NCBI GenBank assembly: GCA_030533445.1
Contig: CM060064.1
Location: forward strand, 5,534,379 to 5,598,378
Direction: 5' to 3'
Source of the DNA: Cyprinodon diabolis
Lineage: Eukaryota; Chordata; Actinopteri; Cyprinodontiformes; Cyprinodontidae
DNA length: 64,000 bases
Shown here: positions 44,760 through 56,904 of the stretch, in pieces
How positions within the stretch are numbered: the first letter of the stretch is position 1
Layout of the letters: each line of letters opens with the position of its first letter
The notes under the pieces: generated by a model
Database searches by the model: none
What the model was told of the DNA's origin: nothing
What the model saw: only the letters and a program-made list of their open reading frames with translations
Translations under genes and position numbers: made by a program

Positions 44760-46860
44760 TGAGTTCACTGGCCGTTTTCTAAGCTTTTCTACCATAGTTT
44801 GAAATATTGTGCAATAAATCTGAATCTGAATTTGGAAAGAAATTTCAATCCGAAGGATCTTTTTTCTGATCTCCATTCTGATTTGCATCCATGTACACAC
44901 CCATTCAGATCTTTGGAGTAAAATAATCTCCACTGTGGTGGACGGAATATTCAATAGTAGTACCTGATACTATTAGTGAAAACTACAATTAAAAGTTACT
45001 CGTTTAAACATCTACCAGGTTAAAGTATAGAAGTATTCAATTTAGAAAATATTCCAACACATTCTCCCTCCCAACTCGTCTCATATGGACACTTGGTCAG
45101 GCTCCCTCTGCGTCACATGCTGACACACCGGCTATCCATTTCAATATTTGACACGCAGGGCGCTCCAATTGACTGTTATAGCCTATATGGCACCAGGAGG
45201 ATGGTCCATTATCATTTTTTGAAAGGTATAAAAGAATGTATCCCCAAATTAAATCAAATAAAATATGAAAATGTTGTTTCCCGGATGAATCTATGAAAGA
45301 AAATATATAATTAATGTATAAACAAAATTTTGTTTTGTATACATTCTGTATATACAAAATGATGATAAAGTTTGTCTAAGTCTTAGTCTAATCTAATTCC
45401 GTGATTTTACCTTCCACTTTTTATTATCCTCATTTTTTTCTTTTTGTTGTTTTAATAAAAACCTAGTTTGATATGGAAAAAAATGAATATTCAAGTAGGT
45501 ATTCAAAAAGTATTTGTATTAGAAAATTCAAATAAATGTTCTAATATCAGTTCTTTTCTGTATAATTTTCAAAATAATTTTAAAGAACCTTATAACTTTC
45601 AGAATCCACCTGGTGTATTGAAGCGTAGAATCACCTGCTATAGATTCAACCCCACCTGGAAAGAGCTTCAGCATAAAATTCCACAAAAAATAAAGACAGC
45701 TCTTTTGATTATTATTTCTTATTTAAAAACAAACCAAAAAGAAAACAGGAGTTTCCTGAATCTGTTTAAGAAGCTTAAGAAGCTTTAGAAATATATTCGT
45801 TTTCGTAACTCAATGCTAGTTTTGTAGAACTGCTAATGCTGTCACTCGCTGTTCATTCCAAATGTTGTTCCAATGTGACTTTAGCTGCTTAAATCAATTT
45901 GATGAAACAATTAACATTTGAATATATTTAATTGTTTTATTAAATATTCATGCTTTATACCCGTGTGCAAAAAACACATATTTTATTATCTCTCAGTTTT
46001 ATTATTCCTGCTACAAGAAAGTCTGTCATATAGATTTAGTTTTGTAAAGTTATCTGCAGCTGACTTTAATGATACGTTTTAGAGAAGCTATTTCAAAGTT
46101 TACTTTTCACGACTGATTTGATTTAATATTTCATGAAAAATAGAATATTTTAGTAATGAGTCTTTAATCGAGAAAGCTGCATTGATTACAGCTCAGTGAC
46201 CAATATGTTGTCTTTTTTATGGTATTATTGATCTTTAATTTTTTGAAGAAATTTTGAATATTTTTACATTTTATTGAGCCATTAAATAGGAGGCATTGGT
46301 CACGGTCTCAGATTAGGTGGTTTGAATGCAACAGCCTTTCAATCTGTCTGCAAATACTGTTTCATGGCTAGCTAAGACAGGCTGCTTGTATTTATTTAGT
46401 TTTAATAGAACACATTATTCCTCAGTTTGATCGTCAAACTTTATATGATACGCACATATATGCCACTGCTAGAGAACTGACACAAATGAATATTCACTCA
46501 CCTCAGCATAATAAATGCTTAAAGTGGCTCCAACAGCAGATTAGACCAACCTATTTTTTTGATTAAGTCATCTAATTCCAGTAATTTGAGGCCCCTTTGA
46601 ATGGATCCATTATGTGTAGAGTGTTGGACTTTGATCCTCAGGCAGTAATTTTATTCTAAATGTGTAAGAAATAAATGAGACTAGACTGACATCACAGTAA
46701 AAATACTCCATCCTGATAGATCCATGCTTTACAAAAAGGGGAAAGTTATAAGGGACACTTCAGAGATATGATTAAACTTAATTTTCTATTTAAAGATTCT
46801 CGTTTGTTTTGATAAATGATACATTTAGCAGGATAAGTTTTCATTTAATGAATATCTTTT
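44760..46860. other. Intergenic, AT-rich
   Basis: No protein-like frame or recognised repeat. The patch 45070-45210 is more GC-rich and may be an unclassified repeat. Confidence 0.4.
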
Positions 46861-46871
46861 TATTATAGTAC

Positions 46872-46877
46872 AGGAGA
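46872..46877 (-). terminator. Possible poly(A) signal for the exon at 47.0-47.3 kb
   Basis: AATAAA on the minus strand about 150 bases past the stop at 47028. Its meaning depends on that exon being real. Confidence 0.3.
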
Positions 46878-47027
46878 CTTTATTTTTCAATTGTTCAACA
46901 AAATAAACATTCTGGGTGGTGTTCATGGTACAGTAGATAAGTAGGAAAAAATCAGATTGATTGCTTCACCCTAACAATCTGAAACCACTAAAGCTAAATG
47001 AACATAGAGGAAAAAAAGGCTGCCAGT

Positions 47028-47301
47028 TCAACTCTTCCTCGTCTCAAAGAGGCCTTTGCGTTGGGAAGGGAAGAATCTCCTCTTTATCAGTGTGCTGGCT
47101 GCTGCCCTGACAGGAGGAGGTAGATGTGATGGAGGGTGCGTAGCTCCGTCAGTCTGCCCAGCAAAACGCCGCGGCCCTCCCCTCGCTGCTGCTCCAGCCT
47201 GGGCCCCGCAAACCCTGGAGAGCAGGTCCAGGATCAGCTCCAGCATTTTCTCCACACAGCTGACCGCCTGCAGGGATGCTTGATCTGCACAGGACGGTAC
47301 A
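47028..47301 (-). CDS. Possible terminal exon of an unrecognised gene
   Basis: A good minus-strand acceptor (TCTGTACCGTCCTGTGCAG) near 47302 opens QASLQAVSCVEKMLELILDL followed by LSRVCGAQAGAAARGG, ending at a stop at 47028. The first part looks like an amphipathic helix and the second is low-complexity. The +1 frame of the second half reads LEQQRGEGRGVLLGRLTELR then HHIYLLLSGQQPAH and a stop, which looks more protein-like, so a frameshift is possible. A minus-strand AATAAA at 46877-46872 could end the transcript. Product not recognised. Confidence 0.35.
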
Positions 47302-47642
47302 GATGATACACGTTCAAACAACTGCAGAACATACATCCCAAAAGTATTTACACCTCCTAAACTTCTTCTGTTAAAACAACAAAGTTGAGGAGTTTAGACC
47401 GATGCAAAGTGGCAGATCATTTGCAAAAGGTGTGTGGTGCATTTATTGCTTATCTAACCCTCATCTAGGTCTAAGTTTTTTAGAAAGCATATTAACACAA
47501 AAAAGTATTAGCAGTGATGGCCAAAGAGTTGCATCTGAAGTAGCAGAGTAAGGACAAGACAACTGAAATAAAACTGAACCATGGTAAAAAATGAAATCTG
47601 CCACTGCGTGGGAGAAAATGTGCATCTTCCTGAATGTACATT

Positions 47643-47712
47643 GATTCAGTTCGGTTTATTTCTATAGCGCCAATTCAAACACATCAACTCCAGGCACTTT
47701 ACAGTTCACTAG
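47643..47712 (-). mobile_element. L2 LINE 3' end fragment
   Basis: TTCAGTTCGGTTTATTTCTA followed by TAGCGCCAATTC and GGCACTTTACAGTTCA is the reverse complement of the L2 3' tail seen at 27.7 kb, diverged and cut short. Confidence 0.8.
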
Positions 47713-48800
47713 ATCACATTTATTGAAAATAAAAGACCAATACTGTTCTGTATAGTGTTTAAGGAATTACTGTTAGTTAATAAACAGTTGTTGAAAAGTT
47801 GCTGGCCTTTAATGTTTAGGTATGGGGCATGGTGTGGGTCTGTTGTCCCCGGGGGGCGGGCGGTTGGGGGATAAGCATCTCCCTGAAATGAGTTTTTGGA
47901 ACTTGGGATGTCTGGTAATGATAGGATAAACCAACCAACCCCTTGATGAATATGATAAAATAGCATAACCCCAATAAAAATATGTTGGTTACTGTTCCAT
48001 GGTAAAGTTAGTTTAGTAAATACGGGTGCTGCTACCCATAAACTTCAAGCTAGCACTAGTGGCTAATGATGATCTTTTGTAGCCTACACTGACAGCATCC
48101 TCTCTGACAGGATTTCTAATGGTTCATCATTTTGTCATTGGCATCCTTTTTTACACAATGAATGCTCAGTAGTCCAATGTTACCCTACAGTATCTGGAAG
48201 ACTGAATAGATCTGATGAGACCTTGCAATAACTTCTTATGATGATATAACGTGATAATATGTGTGATTGACTGTGACCTTTCTCTCCATCCCTCCCTGAT
48301 CTAAGAATTGTTGCTGTGCTGTGTTGGAGTTTACATTTTACAGTGTTAATAAATTAAGATTTTTAAGGTCTACTCTCACTAATTTCCATTTCTCACCTCA
48401 AGGTATTGCACAGTTGGTATACACATTCAGTACACCAAAAAAAATGTGGTGGGCCAGTCTAGTCCAAAATGCCAGGGCTGCTTTTTTTTGTCCCAGTCCA
48501 CCCCTGTTTGCAACCATCCATTATTCTTTGCTGATTATTCTGAGCTAGTTCAGACTGGATCAGTAAACAGCCATCCATAAATCTTCTTCCATGATGAACG
48601 ATGGGATTTAAACCGAGGCTCCAGCTGAACATTTACTAATCGCCCCTGAAGCCACTTCTCCATCTTTCTTTAGGTTGTTGTCATAGAAGGCAACCCGCCA
48701 GCCTAACCTGAGGTTCAGACCATAGGCGTTTTTAGCCTATTTTTCGGGGTGCTGAAGCGACCCTAAATTTGAATCAAAGCACCCCTAAAGTATGAGTTGT
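47713..48800. other. Intergenic; nothing recognised
   Basis: Short frames only. No gene or repeat family was identified. Confidence 0.4.
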
Positions 48801-50013
48801 TTTTTAATACTGAAAGACTCCATCTCTGACACTTTGGTCAGCAGCACTGGAGCCCCCCAGGGCACAGTGCTGGCCCCTGTCCTCTTCACCCTGTACACCT
48901 CATGACTTCTGTTACAGCTCTGAGCTGTGTCACATACAGAGGTATGCAGATGACACAGCCATTGTCCATCAGAGACAACAGAGAGGACGAGAACAGAAGT
49001 CTGGTGGGGGTCTTTGCCACCAGGTGCTGCACCAACCACCTGGAGCTCAACATCTCCAAGATAAAGGAGCTGGTCATAGACTTTGGGAGGAATGGAGCAA
49101 AGATTAAGCAAGTACTGAATGGGGGCCGAGGTGGAGGCTGTGGATTCATACAAATACCTTGGGGCTAAGCTGGACAATAAACTGGACTGGTCAACACACA
49201 CCAACCAGCTACACAGGAAGATACAGAGCATGATGTACTTCCTGAAGAGACTGAGGTCCTTCAACATCTGCAATAAGCTGTTGGAGACGTTCTACCAGTC
49301 TGTGGTTGCCAGTGTCCTTTTCTACACCGTGGTGTGCTGGGTGGGCAGCACATCCAAGGACACCTCCAGGCTGGACTAACTGGTCAGGTGAGCCGGCTCT
49401 GTGATTGGCAAGAAGCTAGACTCTCTAGGGACGGTGGCAGAGACAAGGGACCTTAACAAACTGCTGGACATTATGGACAATGCCACCCACACTCTGCACA
49501 CCGTCTTCATCGCCCAGAGGAGCCTGAGTGAGAGATTGCTCCTCCTCAACTGCAAGACCATCAGATAGCTGAAATCCTTTGTTCCTCAAACTGTACAACT
49601 CCTCACTTGGTGGAAGGAGGAGGGACAAGGTTCAGCCCCCCCCTTTTTTGGACATCTTGTGCAAAACATTACCTATTGTCACTCATGAGCACTATTCTTC
49701 TCACACATGCCAACTACTGAGTAGTCTGTCATTTTTGTTTTATACTTATAAGTATAAAAGTACGTATAAGGTCAGTACATCTCTGCATTACAAGTAAAAT
49801 AATCCACTGTGTAGATATTTTTTTCTAAAGGAAACATATTCCAGGATATTACTTTTTTATGCTCATTTGTACTATATAAACCCTTTTTATATTGTTTGTT
49901 GTATTTCCATCTCTAATGAAATCTTGCTTTAACTCTGCCCTTTGTATAAATTACTGGAACTAGAATTTCCCTGAAGGAGTATTTATCCCAAGGGATAAAT
50001 AAAGTTGAGTCAA
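48801..50013 (+). mobile_element. CR1/L2/Rex1-type LINE fragment, RT 3' half and tail
   Basis: Plus-strand pieces read GAPQGTVLAPVLFTLYT, HLELNISKIKELVIDF, VDSYKYLGAKLDNKLDWSTH and SVVASVLFYTVVCW in shifting frames, the palm-to-thumb part of a non-LTR reverse transcriptase. The family's 3' tail (GAATTTCCCTGAAG ... GGGATAAATAAAGTTGAG, about 49965-50010) follows. Stops and frameshifts throughout show an old dead copy. It differs from the L2 copies at 18-28 kb. Exact clade uncertain. Confidence 0.75.
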
Positions 50014-50539
50014 ATGCTCATTTTTGATGCTTGTTCACATTAAGATGTGCATCAAGAGCAGCTTTGACGCTCCTGAAGCACATTCATTAAAGTGTATCCA
50101 GATGTGTTCAATGGCAGAGCTTTGCTATATTAGCTGTTATAAGAGGGTAAAAAGTAGTTTTTTGTTTATTAGTGAGAAAGTCCACCTAAAAAACCATCTG
50201 TGCAGTCAGTTCATCAAGATTACGATTGGGCCTTAAAATATTATTTCCCTGTCGGACCAGCATGAAACCCCCTGTAAACCGGCGGTGCGCTGTCAGTGGA
50301 AATCCCCTTCAATGGCAGCCTCTGGCCCAGTCGCCTCTGCTGGGCGCTGCTAAAAATGCGCTGCAGGACCTTATGATGTGCCTTGATGCGCGTCAAACGT
50401 TGACTTTGCATGTAAACTAGTTGCTTCTGCTGCCTCTAAGGCCTGCAGTCTGAATGTAGCATAAATCTTCTCAATAAATATTAAGGGTGTGTGAAAAAAA
50501 TTGTTTTGTCGCTGTACCGTGATTTTCGGCTCCCTGATA

Positions 50540-52131
50540 TACAGTGGGGCAAAAAAGTATTTAGTCAGCCACCAATAGTGCAAGTTCTCCCACTCAAAAA
50601 GATGTGAGAGGCCGGTAATTTTCATCATAGATATACCTCAACTATGAGAGACAAAATGAGAAAAAAAAATCCAGAAAATCACATTGTCTAATTTTTAAAG
50701 AATTTATTTGCTAACTATGGTGGAAAATAAGTATTTGGTCAATAACAAAAGTTCATCTCAATACTTTGTTATATACCCTTTGTTGGCAAGGACAGAGATC
50801 AAACGTTTTCTGTAAGTCTTCACAAGGTTTTCACACACTGTTGCTGGTATTTTGGCACATGCCTCCATGCAGATCTCCTCTAGAGCAGTGATGTTCTGGG
50901 GCTGTCGCTGGGCAACACGGACTTTCAACTCCCTCCAAAGATTTTCTATGGGGTTGAGATCTGGAGACTGGCTAGGCCACTCCAGGACCTTGAAATGCTT
51001 CTTACGAAGCCACTCCTTCGTTACCCGGGCGGTGTGTTTGGGATCATTGTCATGCTGAAAGACCCAGCCACGTTTCATCTTCAACGCCCTTGATGATGGA
51101 AGGTTTTCACTCAAAATTTGACAATACATGGCCCCATTCATTCTTTCTAGTCGTCCTGGTCCCTTAGCAGAAAAACAGCCCCAAAGCATGATGTTCCCAC
51201 CCCCATGCTTCACTGTAGGTATGGTGTTCTTTGGATGCAACTCAGCGTTCTCTCTCCTCCAAACACGAGTAGAGTTTTTACCAAAAAGTTCTATTTTGGT
51301 TTCATCTGACCATATGATATTCTCCCAGTCATCGTCTGGATCATCCAAATGCTCTCTAGCAAACTTGAGACGGGCCTTGACATGTACTGGCTTAAGCAGG
51401 GGGACACGTCTGGCACTGCAGGATTTGAGTCCCTGGCGGCGTAGTGTGTTACAGATGGTAGCCTTTGTTACTTTGGTCCCAGCTCTCTGCAGGTCATTCA
51501 CTAGGTCCCCCCATGTGGTTCTGGGATTTTTACTCACCGTTCTTGTGATCATTTTGACCCCACGGGGTGAGATCTTGCGTGGAGCCCCAGATCGAGGAAG
51601 ATTATCAGTGGTCTTGTATGTTTTCCATTTTCTAATAATTGATCCCACAGTTGATTTCTTCACACCAAGCTGTTTACCTATTGCAGATTCAGACTTCCCA
51701 GCCTGGTGCAGGTCTATAATTTTGTTTCGGGTGTCCTTTGACAGCTCTCTAGTTTTGGCCATGGTGGAGTTTAGAGTGTGACTGTTTGAGGTTGTGGACA
51801 GGTGTCTTTTATACTGATAACGGGTTCAAACAGGTGCCATTAATGAAGGTAACGAGTGGAGGACAGAGGAGCCTCTTACAGAAGAAGTTACAGGTCTGTG
51901 AGAGCCAGAAATCTTGCTTGTTTGTAACTGACCAAATACTTATTTTCCACCATATTTTGCAAATAAATTCTTTAAAAAATCAGACAATGTGATTTTCTGG
52001 ATTTTTTTTCCTCATTTTGTCTCTCATAGTTGAGGTATATCTATGATGAAAATTACCGGCCTCTCTCATCTTTTTGAGTGGGAGAACTTGCACTATTGGT
52101 GGCTGACTAAATACTTTTTTGCCCCACTGTA
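50540..52131 (-). mobile_element. Tc1-like transposon, complete, with intact transposase frame
   Basis: Ends TACAGTGGGGCAAAAAAGTA and its complement; inverted repeats of roughly 200 bp (50540-50741 and 51930-52131) match with few differences. TA dinucleotides flank both sides (50538-50539, 52132-52133), the expected target duplication. Total length 1592 bp, the usual size of a complete Tc1 element. It lies downstream of the cep192 3' end. Confidence 0.95.
50758..51762 (-). CDS. Tc1-family DD34E transposase, 334 aa, uninterrupted
   Basis: Cut-and-paste transposase acting on the element's own inverted repeats in the nucleus. The paired helix-turn-helix DNA-binding region occupies roughly residues 1-110 ([30 protein letters not shown] between the two halves). 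The catalytic core has D in [14 protein letters not shown] in [13 protein letters not shown] and E in [11 protein letters not shown]. There are 34 residues between the second and third catalytic residues, and a glycine-rich [14 protein letters not shown] box lies between them. Length is normal for the family. The frame has no stop or shift, so the copy is recent and may be active (inference). Start chosen at the ATG of [14 protein letters not shown], conserved in related elements. Confidence 0.95.
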   Translation of the reverse strand: MAKTRELSKDTRNKIIDLHQAGKSESAIGKQLGVKKSTVGSIIRKWKTYKTTDNLPRSGAPRKISPRGVKMITRTVSKNPRTTWGDLVNDLQRAGTKVTKATICNTLRRQGLKSCSARRVPLLKPVHVKARLKFAREHLDDPDDDWENIIWSDETKIELFGKNSTRVWRRENAELHPKNTIPTVKHGGGNIMLWGCFSAKGPGRLERMNGAMYCQILSENLPSSRALKMKRGWVFQHDNDPKHTARVTKEWLRKKHFKVLEWPSQSPDLNPIENLWRELKVRVAQRQPQNITALEEICMEACAKIPATVCENLVKTYRKRLISVLANKGYITKY

Positions 52132-52264
52132 TATCTATTTCAGTTCCTAATATTGATTTGAAAAAAAAACAAACTATATTTGACCTAAAACAATGAGGGA
52201 AAATGGCCGATAGCACTATGGAGCACTTTTGCTATATAGTGCTATCATGTAATCACAAAAGTCA

Positions 52265-53382
52265 AAACGCCACCAACACAAAACTTTATTAAAAATGTGT
52301 ACACATAAATTACATTACATAAAATAGTGCAAATAGACACTCTTAGATTTCCGAATGCTGCTTAGAAACTTTTGACACTAATATGACTCCAAAACAAAAA
52401 AAAAAAAAAAAACTAGCAATGCAGGTGAATGCTGTCCAACATTAGTGTTCTGCTGCCAAAGTGTTTATTGTCTAACAAGTTAACAACGTTGGCTTGATGT
52501 AGTTTGGGAACCTGCCCCCCCCCCACAATCCAGCCCCAGAACTCAAAGAAGGAGCTCTGATTTCCCCTCAAGCTTTTTAGGCAAGTTGTCTTTGAGCCAA
52601 AAATGGATGAAATCTTCTGTGCCTTGAAGAGCCATCGATCCCATTTTGCCATGGCAACCATTACATGGAGACTAGGCGAGATGCTGAAGCAGACCTCCCT
52701 CCTCATTGAACTGATTTAGCATGTAATCATAAGCATTAACCTTCCTGTCGGTGCTGCCATCACAAAATTAGATGCATCTGGACAGGTTAGGGTCGCAGGC
52801 CAGATAAAGGTCACGGCTCAGGTGGGCTTTGTAGTTAAAAGGAGACATTTCCATAGAAACAACATTAGTACAAAATATCTAAAAAAAAAAAATATATTAA
52901 GTGTACACCAAAATAAAGCAGACATTTAAAATAAAAATCCACATAAATACTAAATCTCTTACACTTTAATTTCAGCATACTTCATTTAAAATCGTTTCCA
53001 TGTCTGCTTTTCACAACAAATCGACACAAAGCAGCTTCTCTAAGACTGGATTTTTGCTGCCGTCTTGCCAGACGTGAAAGTGTTAGTAATGCCAACTGGA
53101 TCTCAGCTGGTACTACGGCTGTCTGACAGAGGCTGAGGAAGCAGCCATAACTGAAGGGGAGAAGGAACAGAACCCAGCCCTCCTCAGAGCCCCCCTGGGC
53201 CACAGACTGAGAAGCTGGATACATTCCATCATTCTGCTTCAGGCTGAGGATAGCAGAGCTATGAGGACATCTTCACTCATTCCCTTAAGGTCTACATTCA
53301 TAGTTTTACAAAAATGAGTAAAATCCTGGCTTGGTTTTGGTCGTCCTCGTTCTCATGTGTCCCGTCCAACAGCAGCGAGTCT
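52265..53382 (-). other. Probable 3' UTR of the cep192-like gene
   Basis: Runs from the stop codon to the AATAAA at 52285. It contains no recognised transposon and is more GC-rich than the intergenic DNA to its left. The extent is inferred from the poly(A) signal only. Confidence 0.5.
52285..52290 (-). terminator. Poly(A) signal of the cep192-like gene
   Basis: AATAAA on the minus strand, about 1.1 kb past the stop codon at 53383. No earlier canonical signal was noticed on this strand. Confidence 0.55.
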
Positions 53383-53515
53383 TCAAGGCAATGCTTCACC
53401 ACTCAGCTGGACCACCAGACTCCCACTTGACTCTGACTGGATGAGCAGCAGGCCGTCATGTTTCCCGACTGTAGTGGGCTTGAACTGGACAGGTAGTCTG
53501 ACATAATGCTGGGAT
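53383..53515 (-). CDS. cep192: cep192-like, last coding exon
   Basis: Acceptor TTTTCCATTAG at 53516. After one base completing an Arg codon it reads SQHYVRLPVQFKPTTVGKHD, GLLLIQSESSGSLVVQLSGE and ALP, then TGA (53385-53383). This is the closing strand set of an ASH/PapD-like beta domain, as at the end of CEP192. CEP192 is a large centrosomal scaffold that recruits Aurora A, PLK1 and gamma-tubulin machinery for centriole duplication and mitotic spindle assembly. The gene name rests on remembered family sequence, so other ASH-domain proteins remain possible. The phase matches the upstream exon exactly. Confidence 0.7.
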
Positions 53516-54797
53516 CTAATGGAAAAGAATAACAGTTTTTAGACAAGGTTTTGACACTAATGGAAAAACACAATGAGACGTGTTGGCACTAGATGTTTGG
53601 AACTGAAAACGGAACTTCAGAGCTGATAGACATGCGATGAATGAACCGATGTAAATGAATGGATCAACGGTGCATCAAAAAAAGCTTTTCTCCACCTTTA
53701 ACTTTGCATCTACCAATGAATGAAAAAATTAAGAATACTTTTTATAGATAGACCAGCAGAGGGTTTTCCCTGTATGGCCACTGGCTACTTTGTGCATGCT
53801 CTATTGATTCATCAGTGCATTCAGCAGCGCCTTGAAAACAGGTGAATCGCCAGCATTGCTGCTCTCTCGTTAATGCTTTGTTAGATTTATTCATTTGTTT
53901 ATATTTAAAACTGTTCTTTGTGTTATTTTCTTCATGTAAATGGAAGAAAAAGAATCCACAGCACCAGTGGTTCCCAAAGAAGGTGGTTGCAGTGACATAA
54001 AAAGCCAAAGTTAAAATGGTGACATATTTTTGGAGGTAGTTTAGTGATTTAAAGGATATTGTAGCTCATTACAATGCAATCTGTAAATGACAGTAGCTGA
54101 CTTTTCTTTGTTCACTTGTTTCAAAAGTTGGTTGAGGGATGTGAGGGCAGAAAAAAAAACATTCTTGTAATCAAAAGGAAGGGCAGCAGGAAAAGTTTGG
54201 GAACACCATAGTAAAGCTGATGACAGAATAATCTGCATTTGCCTCGGAAAAACCGGATCAGTCCATCTTTAGATTTTATGCTTTAGTTCTACATTAGAGG
54301 GCAAGAAGGAAAAAAACCCAAAACGTTAAAAATCTATTGCTATATCAATAAAAGTTTTGCATTTGTTAAATTTATTGTAGAGCATCAATAAAGATGAATA
54401 TAACTACATGCCGTGCTTTGAATTTTTCGTTTTTAGATGTTAGTCTAGTTGGAAATCTGAGTGCAGCTGTGACGATACAGGCTGAAAGTTTCGGTCCATA
54501 TGCATAGTTTTGTCAGATATCTGACTTTAACTTTCCTATTTCTGCAGGATGTTTCAAAATCCTGTTAGGTTGATCACCCATATGAGAACCTGATAAGAAT
54601 CATTAGATACAGACAAGGCCACCGCACAACAAAGGTCACAACAGGGATGCGTGATGTGTTCATGTTGGGTTTGTATGAGCATGCTTTAGTAGACATGAAC
54701 AAGGAGGTTTCCCATCCGCAGCCCACAGAGCCTCATATCACCTAATAACTCCCCTATTAGCTACGGAAGAGGATTAGGGCCAGTGGAAAAAAAAGCC

Positions 54798-55112
54798 TAT
54801 AGAACTAGACTGAAAGACCATTTAAAGGCTTTTGCAGGTGGTTTGAGTTAATTAGCTGATTAGAGTGTGGCACCAGGGGCCATCAATTTTGAACCTTTTC
54901 ACAATATTCTAATTTTCTGATATGATGAATTTGAGATTTTCATTTGTTGTCATTTGTAATCATCAAAATTAAACAAAATAAACATCTGAAATATATGAGT
55001 TTGTATGTAATGTATGAATATAATATACAAGTTTCACTTTTTAAATGGAATTACTGAAATCAATCTACTTTTTCATGATATTCTAATTTTATGACCAGCA
55101 CCTGTATATATT
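54798..55112 (-). mobile_element. Tc1/mariner end fragment
   Basis: Contains the GATATTCTAATTTTATGACC / AGCACCTGTATA terminus, plus a second AATATTCTAATTTTCTGA motif, characteristic of an abundant fish Tc1/mariner family. The terminus recurs at 56160-56193 in the same orientation. No coding sequence remains here. Confidence 0.55.
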
Positions 55113-55306
55113 TAATGGATGAAAAAGTCAGAATTCTGACTTTAACCTCAGACTTATTAACCTGGCAGTAGCAAGATTGATGTGTTCATATGTGTAGAAC
55201 TGAGTTGAGTTTTATGTTATCATTCTGGGATGGCTGCCGTTCAGTCTGTCCGTGAAAATGAGGGATGTTTAGTACAATGCTTCGAACTGATTGGGTGACG
55301 TGCCAG

Positions 55307-55597
55307 CTAGTACCTGCCTTCCATAATAAGCCGCTTGAGTGTTTTCATAACTAGCGGATCAAGCTGATGAATCAAACTTTTACCAGATGCTGTCAAAGCA
55401 CAGACATCTTTCCCATCTACAATTGCACAAAGTGCTTCTCTTTGCTCCTTTTTTAAACCAGAAATTGTCGCTGTTTTGGTGGGTCCTCTATTGTAGCCAT
55501 GTTTAAAATACCCAGTCAAGGCCCAACTGACTGTCGTCATTCCTACATGTCCCTTCCCAAAAATCACTGCTGGCCACTGATGTCATTGATCCGACTC
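55307..55597 (-). pseudogene. RecQ-like helicase fragment
   Basis: A minus-strand frame reads LKKEQREALCAIVDGKDVCA, LTASGKSLIHQL and DPLVMKTLKRLI. This follows the RecQ Q-motif/Walker A pattern (QREAL..I..GKDV....T..GKSLI.QL.PLVM) with a shortened, damaged Walker A. RecQ-like fragments of this type occur in several fish repeats. Only about 60 residues remain, with no DEAH box, so it is a relic. Confidence 0.5.
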
Positions 55598-55698
55598 ACT
55601 TGTTATGAGCCTGACTTATTAGCGGGAGTCTTTCAAGAGGAATTTGTCGTGAGACTGAAAAATCAGATCTCATGACACTCCGGCTTGCAGTGCAAGAT

Positions 55699-55912
55699 TA
55701 CAGAAATCTGACTTTTTTTCACAGAAATCTGACTTTTTTTCACAGAAATCTGACTTTTTTCACAGATATCTGACTTTTTTTCACAGAAATCTGACTTTTT
55801 TTTCACAGAATTCTGACTTTTTTTTCACAGAAATCTGACTTTTTTTTCACAGAAATCTGACTTTTTTTTCACAGAAATCTGACTTTTTTTCCGCACAGAA
55901 ATCTGACTTTTC
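55699..55912. repeat. 20-22-bp minisatellite, ACAGAAATCTGACTTTTTTT units
   Basis: About ten tandem units of CACAGAAATCTGAC followed by a T-run of 6-9, with T-run length the main variant. It ends in related GAATTCTGAC segments at 55921-56040. It lies inside the inverted-repeat element. Confidence 0.9.
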
Positions 55913-56530
55913 TTTGTCATGGAATTCTAAGAATTCTGAGATCAAAGTCAGAATTCTGACTTTTTTTTTTTTGTAATGGCATTCTAAAATTTTTTTCTAA
56001 GAATTCTGAGATTAAAGTCAGAATTTTGACTTTTTATCTCATAACTCAGAAGAATAAAAAATCAGGTTTATAAATCAACTTCTTTTTTTTCCACTGGCCC
56101 TAATCCTCTTCCGTAGCTAATAGGGGAGTTATTAGGTGATATGAGGCTCTGTGGGCTGCGGATATTCTAATTTTATGACCAGCACCTGTATATTTTTTCC
56201 ACAAGCCCTAACCCTTTTCCGTGATTGGCCAATCCCATTATGCTAGGTACATTTGAAGGCGGCAGTTTCAGTCCCACACTCAGAAACTTTACCTTTGTGC
56301 TCCAAACACTTCAGAGAACATCCATGGGGAGCATTCACAATCAGAAAACGATGTTACAAAGTTTTATAAAAACACTTATTGTAGCTAACCATCATTGTCC
56401 ATATATTTGAATTAGTAGCATTCAGAAAAGCAGAAGTGAACAGAAAACAAAAAGATATTAACAGCTGACTGAGACCCTTTTAACACCGGAGGAAAACCTG
56501 TTAAAAATCAAACGCAGAATGGAGACTCAC

Positions 56531-56589
56531 CTTAGGGAATACTCGAAATACTTCATGTGGAAGGGCTCTTTAGGTTTTACAAACCTCAG
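56531..56589 (-). CDS. cep192: cep192-like, exon -2
   Basis: Acceptor ATTGACTTGCAG, donor CCCTAAG/GTGAGT. Reads LRFVKPKEPFHMKYFEYSL with two bases (AG) left for Arg, completed by the last exon. The KPKEPF...YSLR pattern is the ASH-domain strand motif that repeats in CEP192. Phase 0 in, phase 2 out. Confidence 0.75.
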
Positions 56590-56904
56590 CTGCAAGTCAA
56601 TTAGAAAAGCAGCACGTCAAATCCATGCAGAGCAGACGGATAAACGGTTGTTACTCATCAATCAATATGCATCAATATAAACACTAAGTTGGTCATGCTG
56701 GTTCTCAGTCAATTGGCTATAAAGAAAAACAGTGGGAGGCAATGTAAATAGCTTGATATTCGTTTGACAGTCTGATTCAATGAGTTTTATCCAAAGCTAA
56801 AAAATAATAATAATAATAATAATAAGCTAGACTCATCTTAGATAAAAGTATCCCTGCTTCTCATAGGTCAGCTTTTGCTGCTGTAAGCTGAATCTGCAGC
56901 TTAC

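Larger units (their letters stand above)
54716..56161. mobile_element. 1.45-kb element with roughly 78-bp terminal inverted repeats
   Basis: 54716-54797 (CCGCAGCCCACAGAGCCTCA onward) is an essentially perfect reverse complement of about 56084-56161. Inside are a Tc1-type end fragment, a degraded RecQ-helicase frame and a tandem array. Directly outside the right end a diverged second copy of the terminal sequence (TTTTTTCCACAAGCCCTAAC) is visible at about 56195-56224. No transposase frame was recognised and no target duplication was clear. The superfamily is unknown. Confidence 0.6.
53516..56530 (-). other. Intron of cep192-like gene, 3.0 kb, repeat-bearing
   Basis: GT-AG intron between the last two coding exons. 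It contains the inverted-repeat element at 54716-56161 with a Tc1 relic, a RecQ-like fragment and a 20-bp minisatellite. Confidence 0.7.

Noticed and set aside
51128..51781. Plus-strand 217-codon frame
   Set aside because: Antisense shadow of the Tc1 transposase.
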